A stretch of 64,000 nucleotides of DNA from the NCBI RefSeq assembly GCF_036568665.1, contig NZ_DATCSD010000348.1:7764-71763 (forward strand), in the 5' to 3' direction. This stretch comes from Ohtaekwangia sp036568665. GTDB lineage: Bacteria; Bacteroidota; Bacteroidia; Cytophagales; Cyclobacteriaceae. The notes below the pieces were generated by a model that did not search any database, was not told the origin of the DNA, and saw nothing but the letters and a program-made list of their open reading frames with translations. This document shows positions 9,384 to 18,103 of this stretch, in pieces. Both the position numbers and the translations under genes were made by a program. Positions within the stretch are counted from its first letter, which is position 1. Every line of letters begins with the position of its first letter.

Positions 9384-9410
9384 AAAGAGAAAATCCCGAA
9401 AGACCGGGAT
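9384..9410 (-). terminator. terminator on the minus strand
   Basis: Read on the minus strand, ATCCCG and CGGGAT form a 6-bp stem with a 6-base loop, followed by TTTTCTCTT. It lies 47 bases after the stop of the gene at 9458-9715. Confidence 0.5.
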
Positions 9411-9457
9411 CGTGATCAAATCTAAGAAGTTGACTAAGTGCCCTTGTAGCTATGAAA

Positions 9458-9715
9458 TTATTCAATTTTTCGGACTGCCCTTTGCTGTTCCTGGTGTATC
9501 ATTTGACTCACCTCTGTAAGGCACTTGTCTAACTCCTCGAGGCAATACTGAAATTGAATGACCAGCGCAGGACAGTTGCTATAGGCCTCCAGTTTGGCCA
9601 GGTTGATTAAACCAAGCATGGTACACACATGGTTTCGCAGCCGATGGGACACGGTATGTGCCAACGTGTCCAAGAGTGGATAATATGGTTCGTTTGACGA
9701 CTGCATGGCTTTCAT
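9458..9715 (-). CDS. stand-alone histidine-kinase dimerisation (DHp-like) protein
   Basis: An 85-residue protein whose centre reads LAHTVSHRLRNHVCTMLGLINL. That strongly resembles the H-box of histidine kinases (SHxLRxP), with the phospho-acceptor His in SHRLRN. The usual Pro is replaced by His. The C-terminal half is a second helix (YCLEELDKCLTEVSQMIHQEQ), so the protein is a two-helix hairpin like a DHp domain. There is no ATP-binding domain before or after it. It could dimerise with or accept phosphate from a partner kinase, or be a degenerate remnant. Terminated at 9384-9410. Confidence 0.5.
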   Translation of the reverse strand: MKAMQSSNEPYYPLLDTLAHTVSHRLRNHVCTMLGLINLAKLEAYSNCPALVIQFQYCLEELDKCLTEVSQMIHQEQQRAVRKIE

Positions 9716-9801
9716 TTATGATTGAGTATTTTTGAGACAAAGGCACCTCCGAGGAGCTTGGCGCTCACTCAGAGATGAACTTCCCATGTGCTATTGGGCT
9801 G

Positions 9802-10623
9802 TTAGGCTTGCTTTTTCACGAGCATGGTTGGAATATATCCGAAGTGTTTCTTGAAGGCGAATGAGAAATGCGACAGATCCTCAAAACCCACCTCGAGGTA
9901 AACATCCGCCGGCTTTTTGGCGTGCTGTGAAATTTGATAATGTGCCAGTTCCAGCCGCTTTGTGGTCAACCACTTCTGCGGAGTCTCATTGAAGGTCTTT
10001 CGAAAATCCCGGTTGAAGGTAGACAAGCTACGACCGGTGAGATAGCCGAATTTTTCCAGTGGCAGATTGAACATGAAGTGACTCTGCATGAACTTAGCTA
10101 AGTCCATCTTTCCCGGTGTTTCAAAGTTCGCCAGAATGCTGTCGATGTCTTCATCCGTTGTGCGCAGGATCGTCAGTGCCTCGTTGACCTTCATGGAGGC
10201 AATCTTCTCAGGGAAACCATCCTGCATATCGAAGTAGGGGACCAGCGATGCTAGGCAGCTTTGCAACAGCGGATGATTTTCGAATTGATAAATCTTGTCG
10301 GAAACGGGCGGACCTGGCTCAACATCCAGCTTTGAATAAAACTCGCGGAGACGCTCCAGTGTCAGGTGCATCGCTACAGTTTTATGTGGTAATCCGTCTT
10401 TTGGATAGTTGACTACAGTGACAACCTGGTTGCGCGGGATGAGAAAAATGTCTCCAGTGTTGAACGTATAGGTGTTTCCGGCCTGGATGATTTTAGTCTC
10501 CCCGGACATGAACCAGATCAACATATGGTGTTCAAAATGTGCCTCGGTTTTGAACAGTTCGTCCTCGAAGATCGAAAGCTTGATCTCCTGGGTGATGTAT
10601 TTCGTTTTGAACTCAACTGCCAT
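9802..10623 (-). CDS. AraC family transcriptional regulator
   Basis: A 273-residue regulator. The N-terminal half (residues 1-110) is a cupin-like sensing domain (HHMLIWFMSGETKIIQAG, TYTFNTGDIFLIPRNQ). The C-terminal half has the two AraC helix-turn-helix units, including LTGRSLSTFNRDFRKTF and DVYLEVGFEDLSHFSFAFKKHFG. A close paralogue lies at 12023-12832, with near-identical DNA-binding helices, so the two probably recognise the same DNA. The inducer is unknown. It is separated from the cyclase gene by about 245 bases, which should hold its promoter. Confidence 0.85.
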   Translation of the reverse strand: MAVEFKTKYITQEIKLSIFEDELFKTEAHFEHHMLIWFMSGETKIIQAGNTYTFNTGDIFLIPRNQVVTVVNYPKDGLPHKTVAMHLTLERLREFYSKLDVEPGPPVSDKIYQFENHPLLQSCLASLVPYFDMQDGFPEKIASMKVNEALTILRTTDEDIDSILANFETPGKMDLAKFMQSHFMFNLPLEKFGYLTGRSLSTFNRDFRKTFNETPQKWLTTKRLELAHYQISQHAKKPADVYLEVGFEDLSHFSFAFKKHFGYIPTMLVKKQA

Positions 10624-10869
10624 AGGTTTCTATATTCGTGACATTTTTAAATTCCTTGGTTTTTGGGGTTGTCCCGCCAGAAATTACTAAATCCTTTCGT
10701 TTCGGATAAACTTTTCAATTGGTTTGCAAAATTACCGCATTTAAGCGGTCATCTTTTTGTTCAAAGTTTCAATTTTACTTTGATCAAAGTGTCATCATAA
10801 AACCTTGATTTCGGCCTGAAAAACTGGATTTTTGGAGTATCTTGGAAACAATAGGGTGTGATCATGTAT

Positions 10870-12000
10870 TCATTTCCCATCGATGCTGTCAATGCTGACG
10901 ATCCCAACCTTTGACGCCTTTCCCTTCAATAAGACCGTCCCAAGGCGCTCGCCGGTGGCACGAAACCTGGAGGTAACTTTATTGAACAATTCCTCGGAAA
11001 CCAGGAAGCTCCTTTGAAAATCATTACAGACACTTTGGATACGGGCAGCCGTGTTAAGGGTGTCGCCGTGGTAAGCGATCTCTCGTTTAACCTCACCGAT
11101 CTCAACGGCAGTTACGGGGCCGCTATGCAAACTCGCTTTAAATTCGGGTAGCGATCCATAGTTATCCCGGTAGTATTCTGCTCTTTTTTCAAATTGCATT
11201 TTGCAGGCAAAAAAGAATCGGACACAATAACCCTCTTTAAGTCCTTCTTCCTCTGCCCAGGTTACTACAATTTCGTCCCCAACATATTGATACACTTGCG
11301 CAGCGTGAGGATAGAGGACATCATTGATGTCGGAGAAACAGTCCCTGATAAAGGAACTATACTTGAGATGACCGAGCCTTTCGGCTGTTGCCGTAGAAGA
11401 TTTTAAGTCCATGAACATAAAAATTCTTTGTTCTTCTTTTGGTGTGCGGTACTGGCCAAGTAGTAGGGGAATAACTATACCCGGACCATATCGCTTGTTC
11501 ACTTGGTTGATGAAACTAATAACAAGCGTCATGAAGAAGTAGTAAATCATCAATAGGAGAAATGTATAGCTATATGCCTGGTCATCAAAAGATACACCAG
11601 GCAATTGCTTCGGGGGCGTGACGATGAAAGCAAACAAAACGTACTTTAAAAGCGCCAGTACCGTCAGGAGCACCACCAGGGATATCAATGTTTTTAAGAT
11701 GACGATCGTCCCCAGCGGCAAGTTCCTGAATATTTTATGATCGAGTTTGTATCCGGTTATCCCCAGCGCCAATCCATGGATTAACCCGAATAAAACGGCT
11801 GCCGCTACCATCGGCCCCAATCTTCCTGCTACGGAGATATTGAATACGCCACTGATCACGATTGCCTCCAAATGCAAAACCGCGACAAGTACCAGGTTGG
11901 TGATTACCCAAAAATTTACCTGTGTGCCAACATAGGTCAACAGGGGATACCGAGCCGTATATCGATGGGCGAGCATGGTGTATTTGATAGCTCCTTTCAT
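10870..12000 (-). CDS. membrane-bound class III nucleotidyl cyclase
   Basis: I begin this gene at the ATG at 11998-12000 (MKGAIKYTMLAHRY). The upstream extension overlaps the neighbouring AraC gene and is not plausible. About four to five membrane helices fill residues 20-180, then a cytoplasmic class III catalytic domain. Metal-binding Asp residues are visible in FMFMDLKSST and YVGDEIVV; the transition-state Asn and Arg are in DTLNTAARIQ. The two substrate-specifying positions appear non-canonical: Gln where adenylyl cyclases have Lys (VYQYVGD), and Ala where they have Asp (IAYHGDTLN). So cAMP or cGMP cannot be decided, and a non-cyclase role is possible. It lies between two paralogous AraC genes. 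Confidence 0.75.
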   Translation of the reverse strand: MKGAIKYTMLAHRYTARYPLLTYVGTQVNFWVITNLVLVAVLHLEAIVISGVFNISVAGRLGPMVAAAVLFGLIHGLALGITGYKLDHKIFRNLPLGTIVILKTLISLVVLLTVLALLKYVLFAFIVTPPKQLPGVSFDDQAYSYTFLLLMIYYFFMTLVISFINQVNKRYGPGIVIPLLLGQYRTPKEEQRIFMFMDLKSSTATAERLGHLKYSSFIRDCFSDINDVLYPHAAQVYQYVGDEIVVTWAEEEGLKEGYCVRFFFACKMQFEKRAEYYRDNYGSLPEFKASLHSGPVTAVEIGEVKREIAYHGDTLNTAARIQSVCNDFQRSFLVSEELFNKVTSRFRATGERLGTVLLKGKASKVGIVSIDSIDGK

Positions 12001-12022
12001 GTCAGTGAAATGATTAGTTGTG

Positions 12023-12832
12023 TTAGTCCCGTGGAAATGATGTCGGAGGATAGCCAAACAATTTTTTGAACGCAAACGAAAAGTGGGAGAGATCTTCGAA
12101 CCCAGCCTCCAGGTAGACATCAACAGGTTTCCGCTTGTATACCGCGATCTGATGGTAGGCTAACTCCAGGCGGCGCCGGGTCAACCACTTTTGTGGCGTA
12201 GCGTTGAACGTCTTGCGGAAATCCCGGTTGAAAGTCGACAAACTACGGCCGGTAAGATATCCGAATTTTTCAAGCGGCAGGTTGAACATGAAATGCGTCT
12301 CCATGAACTTGGTTAAGTCCGTTTTCCCCGGTGTATCGAAGTTTGTCAGAATCCCGTCAACCTGCGGCTCGAGCATGCGAATGATGCTGATAGCCTCTTT
12401 GATCTTCAAGGTTGCCAATTGAGCAGGTAATTCTTCGCGCAAGTCAAAATATGGATCCAAGGATGACATGACACTTTCAAGTAGCGGATGCCCGGTAAAG
12501 TGGTACACTTTGTTTGCTGTCCTGGTCATAAGTCGGGCGAAAGGCTGATTATCATAGTAATCCCGCAGTTGATGAACTGAAAGCAGCATGGCAACCGCTT
12601 TATGGGAGAGGTCTCCTGGGGTGTTGAGTACAGTTGTTACGCGGTTGCGCGGCAGCAAAAAAATATCACCGGGTTGAAATGAATAGGAAACGCCTGCTTG
12701 AATGATTTTGGAGGTACCAGCCATCAGCCAAACGAGAACATGATGTTCAAATAAGACCTCTGTTCGAAACGTCTTGTTATTGTTATTGGATAGCTTGATT
12801 TCAGGCGATATGTAGTAGGTCTTGAATTCCAT
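12023..12832 (-). CDS. AraC family transcriptional regulator (paralogue)
   Basis: The 269-residue form starting MEFKTYYISPEIKLS is preferred because it aligns end to end with the regulator at 9802-10623. The N-terminal cupin segment reads HHVLVWLMAGTSKIIQAG. The C-terminal helices share LPLEKFGYLTGRSLSTFN and VYLEAGFEDLSHFSFAF with the paralogue. The cyclase gene starts 22 bases downstream, so this AraC gene and the cyclase are likely one transcript. The pair looks like a tandem duplication later separated by, or including, the cyclase. Confidence 0.85.
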   Translation of the reverse strand: MEFKTYYISPEIKLSNNNNKTFRTEVLFEHHVLVWLMAGTSKIIQAGVSYSFQPGDIFLLPRNRVTTVLNTPGDLSHKAVAMLLSVHQLRDYYDNQPFARLMTRTANKVYHFTGHPLLESVMSSLDPYFDLREELPAQLATLKIKEAISIIRMLEPQVDGILTNFDTPGKTDLTKFMETHFMFNLPLEKFGYLTGRSLSTFNRDFRKTFNATPQKWLTRRRLELAYHQIAVYKRKPVDVYLEAGFEDLSHFSFAFKKLFGYPPTSFPRD

Positions 12833-12860
12833 GATTTTTCTGTATGTTGCCAGCCTTCGA

Positions 12861-13940
12861 CTATATCGGAAGGGATTCTCCGAGTTTAAGAATACTGAGC
12901 TTATTTTGAATTTTTCCCCCAGCTTCCAATGTCCGTAGTATTTGTTCAGGCTCACCCAGGGGTTCGTCTGCGGAGTCAAACGTTCCATAGTGAAACGGAA
13001 CGAATGTCTTTGCCCGCGTGTCATGGAAGGCTTTTAGAGCATCAAAAGGGTTCTGATGATTGGGGGCCATAAACCATGTTGGCGCATAGGCACCTGCGCC
13101 AATCAGGGCCACATCAATGCTTGGAAAGAGATTACCAATTTCCTTGAAGTGAGATCCATAACCAGAATCTCCACCGTAGTAGATACTTTTGTCACCCCCT
13201 TGGATCATAAAACCACCCCAAAGACTCGTGTTGACGTCAAACAGTCCACGGTTCGCCCAGTGCCGGGATGGCAGAAACGTAATTCGCAAATCATCCTGAA
13301 GGTCGTACTCCTGGAACCATCCAGCGGTGTGGATAGGCTTATCCGTCCACTCCCTGATGAGTTTGTCAAGCTTTAAACCCGCGATGATTTGGACATTGGG
13401 ATTGTATTTGGCCAACAGCTTTAATGCGGCTTGATCACAATGATCGTAGTGGGCATGGGAAACGAGGATGTAATCTATGTCAAACAATTCCTTGGGGTCG
13501 ATAGGGAGTTCTGAGAAACGCTTGCCAACAGGAAGTTCACCGAATACAGGATCGATCAGCAGACGCTTGCCCGACAATTGAATGAAAAAGCTGGCGTGAC
13601 CCAACCACACGATTTTATCGCGCGCATCATTCAACCAGCCTTCGCCTTTGATAACGGCAATCTTCCAGGTGTCCCTGCCTTTGGTCTGACGCTGAGGATT
13701 TCGCTCGAGCATGTACTTGGCTATCTCCCTGTAATCGGGCAGCCACGGGTATTCATGATTTATGAAAAGTCCGTCTTGATCAAGCGGGGTTCCCGGCCAG
13801 CCCGGGTTAATCGTCTTTAGCCGTGGGTTGTGGGTGAAGCTCTTGACCACGGGTGTTTTCTTGGTTGCAAACATAGCAGTACCGGTTAGAAGAAGGCTCG
13901 ATGCAACCAGCCCTCTTTTGATAAATTGACTTCGATTCAT
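12861..13940 (-). CDS. exported MBL-fold hydrolase, NAPE-PLD/UlaG-like
   Basis: A 359-residue metallo-beta-lactamase-fold protein. I use the ATG at 13938-13940 (MNRSQFIKRGLVASS), which gives a clean signal peptide. The metal-binding motif SHAHYDHCD (HxHxDH) is present, preceded by WLGHASFFIQ and LLIDPVFG. GGDSGYG supplies the bridging Asp, and the late His residues are in FMAPNHQNPFDA and FVPFHYGTFD. This arrangement is typical of the N-acyl-phosphatidylethanolamine phospholipase D and UlaG branch, so a phosphodiester or lactone substrate is likely. The gene is followed 28 bases later by the AraC gene. Confidence 0.8.
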   Translation of the reverse strand: MNRSQFIKRGLVASSLLLTGTAMFATKKTPVVKSFTHNPRLKTINPGWPGTPLDQDGLFINHEYPWLPDYREIAKYMLERNPQRQTKGRDTWKIAVIKGEGWLNDARDKIVWLGHASFFIQLSGKRLLIDPVFGELPVGKRFSELPIDPKELFDIDYILVSHAHYDHCDQAALKLLAKYNPNVQIIAGLKLDKLIREWTDKPIHTAGWFQEYDLQDDLRITFLPSRHWANRGLFDVNTSLWGGFMIQGGDKSIYYGGDSGYGSHFKEIGNLFPSIDVALIGAGAYAPTWFMAPNHQNPFDALKAFHDTRAKTFVPFHYGTFDSADEPLGEPEQILRTLEAGGKIQNKLSILKLGESLPI

Positions 13941-14101
13941 ACCTGAATGCCTTTGCAATTGGCATAGACAAAGGTATCGCTATGTTCAGGGGTCGACTTT
14001 GGTCAGAATTTCAAATTTCCTTTGTTTAAAATGTCAAGCACAGTACGAAGTTAACTACGTTGCCGATTTTAGTTAGGTGGTGATAAGGAGTGAACGATCA
14101 A

Positions 14102-14240
14102 TCAATCATTGCGCAGCGCTACGACAGGATTTCTGTTGCTGCCTTTACTGATTGAAAGCTCACAGTGGCCAGCGCGGTCTGTAAGGCAATAGTACCCGCG
14201 CCAACGAAATACCACCAGGGCCTGAATTCAGGGTGGGCCA
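14102..14240 (-). pseudogene. C-terminal remnant of an FtsX-type permease
   Basis: Read on the minus strand the sequence gives FRPWWYFVGAGTIALQTALA then TVSFQSVKAAT, and after a shift of frame NPVVALRND and a stop at 14102-14104. This is the hallmark end of the MacB/FtsX permeases present elsewhere in the window (TNPVESLRAD; ANPIKNLRIE). Upstream sequence does not extend the match convincingly. I read it as the last 45 or so codons of a deleted permease gene with one frameshift. Confidence 0.55.
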
Positions 14241-14349
14241 TGTTTTGCTTAATTGAACGGCGTCTGTTAACTTGGATGAACTCCCTTCCCACAAGGGCGG
14301 TTTGTGTTTTACAAAGTAGACTAAATCCGTATCAATCACGCCGGCCCTC

Positions 14350-15195
14350 ATGTTCCACTTTCAGACCCTTTTACCCTCTCCACCGTTGCGCGATTATATC
14401 TATTCCTATCTTGTTGTCGACGTGGTGGATAATAATGACCTAGCCGTTGTGCACGAGGCCCTGCCCATGGGCATCACCACCCTCTGTTTTTCGGATCGCT
14501 CCGGATGTTATCACAATAAAGTCAGTTCATCGGACATTTTTTTGCCGGCGCCGGATATTGCTGTGGTCGGACAAATGGTAGAAAAAGGCGAAAGTATTTT
14601 CAGTCGTTCCTTCAGAAGTGTCGTGGCCTTGTTCAAACCCACAGCGCTATATCAGTTCGGCGGTGCGGCGATGAATGCCATTGCCGGAACTTATTCGGTT
14701 GATGCCACATCCCTTTTTTCACCAAAAGAGCTTCACGATTGTCGCGAACAGATGTTTCAATATGTTGACGGGGAGAAAGCCGTTGATGTTCTGGATCATT
14801 TTCTTTTGACAAAACTCGAAACACCCAAGCACAACGTCCGAAACCTCGATAAGCTGGCAGACTATATAAGTCACAAAAAAGGCAACGTTGGCATTGATTG
14901 GCTTGCCGACCAGGCCAGCATGAGTATCAAAACGCTCGAGCGCCATTTTGTAGAAAAGATTGGGCTCACGCCAAAGCACTTTGCAAGGATTATTCGCTTC
15001 AAAAGTGCCTTTCAACTCCTGGAAGGTCCGGCCCATTCGATGGACGTGTTCAGGATCATTGAGGGCTGTGGCTTTACGGATCAGGCGCATCTTATTAAAG
15101 AGTTTAAACATTTCACCAGCCGCACTCCAAAATTCTATTACGCTAGTCAAGAAGTGCTCTCTCCCTTCTTTCTGGGGGCTACATCAAAAAAATGA
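14350..15195 (+). CDS. AraC family regulator with DUF6597-like N-terminus
   Basis: A 281-residue regulator. The N-terminal 150 residues start with PSPPLRDYIYSYLVVD and contain LPMGITTLCFS and FRSVVALFKPTALYQFGG, as in AraC proteins with the DUF6597 sensing domain. The DNA-binding part begins with WLADQASMSIKTLERHFVEK and continues with IIEGCGFTDQAHLIKEFKHF. The start follows a permease remnant on the other strand, so its native neighbour has probably been lost. The ligand is unknown. Confidence 0.8.
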   Translation: MFHFQTLLPSPPLRDYIYSYLVVDVVDNNDLAVVHEALPMGITTLCFSDRSGCYHNKVSSSDIFLPAPDIAVVGQMVEKGESIFSRSFRSVVALFKPTALYQFGGAAMNAIAGTYSVDATSLFSPKELHDCREQMFQYVDGEKAVDVLDHFLLTKLETPKHNVRNLDKLADYISHKKGNVGIDWLADQASMSIKTLERHFVEKIGLTPKHFARIIRFKSAFQLLEGPAHSMDVFRIIEGCGFTDQAHLIKEFKHFTSRTPKFYYASQEVLSPFFLGATSKK

Positions 15196-15267
15196 CGACA
15201 ACGACCCTGGAACCAAATGTTAAAACTGTTGCAATAGAGAAAACCTATAAATAACTGGATACTTCAT

Positions 15268-15410
15268 CATGTTACTGGCACCGTTGGTGATCGTTGGCTT
15301 TTTGAAGGATATACTTCGGCCAATACCCTGAATTTAAAAATATTTTAAGCGGGCATCACTTTCATGCCGCGGTTGCGTCGGCGTGGATTGCACTTTTATT
15401 GTGCAACCGA
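15268..15410 (+). pseudogene. remnant of a small membrane protein
   Basis: A first frame gives MLLAPLVIVGFLKDILRPIP, then a stop. A one-base shift continues as YPEFKNILSGHHFHAAVASA then WIALLLCNRS and TGA. The two parts together resemble the end of a membrane protein with a frameshift near 15328. The family is not recognised. Confidence 0.35.
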
Positions 15411-15480
15411 TCCTGATTCAGACCGGTTAGGGCGCTCAATTTTAGTTCTTCGTTTATTCCCCCCTTACAAAAGAAATACC

Positions 15481-15724
15481 GCTGACTATCTCATCGGTGT
15501 GGATGCAATTGACCTTGAACTGTCGGAAAACGATCCTAATCCAAGCCGCAATGCAAAGGAGATGGATTTCGATATCATGATTGCTTCCACTAGAAGCCTT
15601 TGAAGGGGTATCGGGATACCTTGAACGCGTTCCCTCTTTCTATTATCAAACCGACGCGGTTTTTGACTCCATCCTTCCTGGAAACGGCATCGTAAGATTG
15701 ACGATTTTTTACAATGAACGATGA
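15481..15724 (+). pseudogene. frameshifted remnant of an unrecognised gene
   Basis: One frame gives ADYLIGVDAIDLELSEND and then AKEMDFDIMIAS. From about 15581 another frame gives LPLEAFEGVSGYLERVPSFY and VFDSILPGNGIVRLTIFYNE, ending at 15724. Both have normal protein composition and would join with one frameshift near 15580. Function unknown. It adds to the signs of decay in this stretch. Confidence 0.3.
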
Positions 15725-15946
15725 GGCAATTTCTAGGAACTTGTACTTGTTCCTCGTTGACGCATCCGCTTCGCAGACGGTTGTGATATCCAGGCGTCAC
15801 TGGAAATAGTGATGCCGACAGATGTCCAAATTCATGCCGTTCGAATCTCATCGCCTGGGCAAATTGTTTTACTTTCCCCAGATGGATATCGAAGGACAGG
15901 AGAGACCGAACGAATAGAAAAAGATCAACCTTTAAATATTAAAACT

Positions 15947-16570
15947 ATGTCAACATTAACGCTTGCAGTGAAAAGTATTAAATCGATAACGGAGAGTTCA
16001 GGACTCGGTTCCGACGAGCCGTACGTTTTAGTTACAGCGGCTAAACTCAGTGGAGTCATACCCCAACTTGAAGTGACACTATACGGACCGTGGAGTGATG
16101 TTGATGAAGGTGAGACCCATGGTACCTTGGTGCTACCCAAGCAATTGCTGCCAGAGGATACATTCGCTGGTCAAGTAGTCCGTCAGCCGTTTTGGGGATT
16201 GGATAATGTCAACGCAGCGCCGATAGCCCATCCTGATGAGGTGGTTTTTATTGTTTCAGTAATGGAAAATGATGGGGGCGATCCACATAACCTGCGATCA
16301 TTTATCAAGCTAGCGGCCATTGCCAGCCTGGCTGCATCCTCCGGCATGACGCGTGCCGTGCGCGTTCGTAAATTGATCAACGATATTGGTGGAATAATGG
16401 GGACGATAACAGGCGTGGATTTCGATGAGCCCGTTGGTCTACGCGAGCTGCCGCTAACGGCCGCCAATTTGGTACCGCCGGCGGCGAAGCGAAACACCAT
16501 ACCATTGATCATTCGTGGTGGAAGCGAGGGCTCTTTTCAGGTTGATATAGAATTTGTTTTCAACAACTAA
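15947..16570 (+). CDS. hypothetical protein, first of a tandem pair
   Basis: A 207-residue protein starting MSTLTLAVKSIKSITESS (ATG at 15947; the longer upstream frame is not shared with the paralogue). It has no signal peptide or membrane helix. The sequence is beta-rich with a central helical part (SFIKLAAIASLAASSGMTRA). It aligns with the next gene from end to end, for example GSDEPYVLVTA, PQLEV, FWGLDN, DEVVFIVSVME and EGSFQVDIEF, and carries an insertion of about 20 residues after LYGPWSDV. I do not recognise the family. It might be a self-assembling or binding domain. Confidence 0.6.
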   Translation: MSTLTLAVKSIKSITESSGLGSDEPYVLVTAAKLSGVIPQLEVTLYGPWSDVDEGETHGTLVLPKQLLPEDTFAGQVVRQPFWGLDNVNAAPIAHPDEVVFIVSVMENDGGDPHNLRSFIKLAAIASLAASSGMTRAVRVRKLINDIGGIMGTITGVDFDEPVGLRELPLTAANLVPPAAKRNTIPLIIRGGSEGSFQVDIEFVFNN

Positions 16571-16582
16571 ACGCATCACGAT

Positions 16583-17140
16583 ATGTCGATTCTAACGCTT
16601 GCAGTAAAGAGCATTGACCAATTAAACGATAGTACCGAGGTTGGTTCCGACGAACCCTTTGTTTTGGTTACGGCCGTGAATTTAAGCGACATTGTTCCGC
16701 AGCTTGAGGTTGTTCGCTATGGGCCGTTGGAAAATGAAGGTACGTTTCGTCACCAACTATTTTGGGGGCTGGATAATAAGCATGCCGCTGTCATAACTGA
16801 TCCCAATGACGTTGTGTTTATTGTTTCACTCATGGAAAAGGATGATGGTAATCTTGCGGTCTCTCGGATCATTGTTAAGATGGCTGCCATCGGTAGTTTG
16901 ATCGGATCTATGGGGATGCCACGCTCAACACGAGTTCAGAATTTAATAAAGGATATTCGATTTGCGATGGGTATTCGAACGGGCATACCCAGTGCAGATG
17001 ATAGCGTCGGCGTCCACGAACTGATTTTGACACCGACAGACTTAACGCCTTCGGCCTCGAAGAAGCGCATAAGATCAATAGATTTTCACGGCGGAAAGGA
17101 AGGCTCCTTTCGGGTAAATATTGAATTGAACTTTGAATGA
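16583..17140 (+). CDS. hypothetical protein, second of a tandem pair
   Basis: A 185-residue paralogue of the preceding gene, 12 bases downstream. It starts MSILTLAVKSIDQLNDST. Shared blocks are GSDEPFVLVTAVNLSDIVPQ, LFWGLDNKHAA, DVVFIVSLMEKDDGN, the helical block IIVKMAAIGSLIGSMGMPRS and the terminal GKEGSFRVNIELNFE. The close spacing implies one operon and possibly a hetero-oligomer. It is followed by a terminator inside the left flanking repeat. Confidence 0.6.
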   Translation: MSILTLAVKSIDQLNDSTEVGSDEPFVLVTAVNLSDIVPQLEVVRYGPLENEGTFRHQLFWGLDNKHAAVITDPNDVVFIVSLMEKDDGNLAVSRIIVKMAAIGSLIGSMGMPRSTRVQNLIKDIRFAMGIRTGIPSADDSVGVHELILTPTDLTPSASKKRIRSIDFHGGKEGSFRVNIELNFE

Positions 17141-17210
17141 TTGGAGATTTCGACCCCATTGACCACTTTGTTTCAGGAGGGCGTGACCAGTTAAAGTTAC
17201 CCTTTGACTT

Positions 17211-17389
17211 CGCTCGAGACCTCTAAAAGCCTTGAATCTATACTGATTCGAGGCTTTTTATTTCATTATTAAACTTTTAAGCGACCGGCTTTGGTGCCCG
17301 ATGTGAAGATAGGAAATAAAGTGTATTGAAATGAAATTTTGTGCACGCTTCAATTTCGTCAAACCCTGACCCCACATATATAGTATATC
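17211..17389 (+). repeat. left copy of the flanking direct repeat
   Basis: Aligns with 62011-62222. The first part is almost identical (CGCTCGAGACCTCTAA, then A/G, AGCCT), followed by a terminator-like hairpin in both copies. Then TAAACT, TAGGAAATAA and TCAATTT are shared in the same order, and the 15 bases CATATATAGTATATC (17375-17389; 62208-62222) are identical. The divergence in between suggests age. Confidence 0.6.
17226..17259 (+). terminator. rho-independent terminator
   Basis: AAAGCCTTGAATC and GATTCGAGGCTTT pair with one mismatch around a short loop, followed by TTTATTT. It serves the tandem pair ending at 17140 and is also part of the left repeat. Confidence 0.7.
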
Positions 17390-17428
17390 TGAGTTGCTAT
17401 ACTCTGCCGATCGATACCCCAGATATAT

Positions 17429-18103
17429 ATGTTTGAATTTTATAAGTATATCTTTCCCCGGCGTTTAAAGGTTAGAAGTTCATTCACTTCTCTGGGAATG
17501 CACTTTGCTAGTCCATATCAACTACCGGTAGAAGAACTGCAGGACAATACCGATTTCTATGGGAAGCGATCTGTTTCAGGAATTACCTATAGAAAAGTGC
17601 TGTACTGCAAAGAGGTACAAAAGGAGTTGTTCAGGCTTGCAGATAAATCCGTGAGCGGCAAGGAGCTTGATGACGAGCTTCGGCTATCAATGTACTACTT
17701 AAGCTATAATTCCACGCGGGTTCTTACATACCATGCTCACTATATAACTTCACACCTCGATAAATCCGAGTTTCGTTCCGAAAAATTGAGAAGCTGTCTT
17801 TTGAATTGAAGCGGATCATTCAAGCGCAGGTAAAACCTGGTATAAGTTACCATCTAAATGCTCCATCACTGAAGAGCCAGTTGACAGATTATATTAACGT
17901 TGAGTTGGAATATCAGGAGCGATTGCAACGCCTTTCAAACTCTCCATCTGATCCACCCGTCCGGTAATTTCCTGGATGGTTTCAAACTTAAATTTGATGC
18001 ATCTGTCTCGCAGCTCGCTTACTTAATAAAAATTCTCATTGAAACGAAGATGATCCTGAATAACAACCTAAGCCAGTTGATGGGCTTAGTGATCCCCTTT
18101 TAA
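17429..18103 (+). pseudogene. RteC-like regulator, frameshifted
   Basis: Three consecutive frames form one product. The first, 17429-17809, encodes MFEFYKYIFPRRLKVRSS through HLDKSEFRSEK. A shift in the A-run near 17780 leads to KLSFELKRIIQAQVKPGISY and LKSQLTDYINVELEYQERLQ. A second shift near 17960 leads to NFLDGFKLKFDASVSQLAYL and a stop at 18101-18103. The final segment resembles the C-terminal part of RteC, a regulator of excision in Bacteroides conjugative transposons (W.G.K..L.ELIYAL). I am moderately confident of the family and confident that the gene is broken. Confidence 0.5.

Noticed and set aside
12001..12123. Longer start for the cyclase gene
   Set aside because: It would overlap the AraC gene by about 100 bases and add a basic stretch unlike the membrane-helix start expected.
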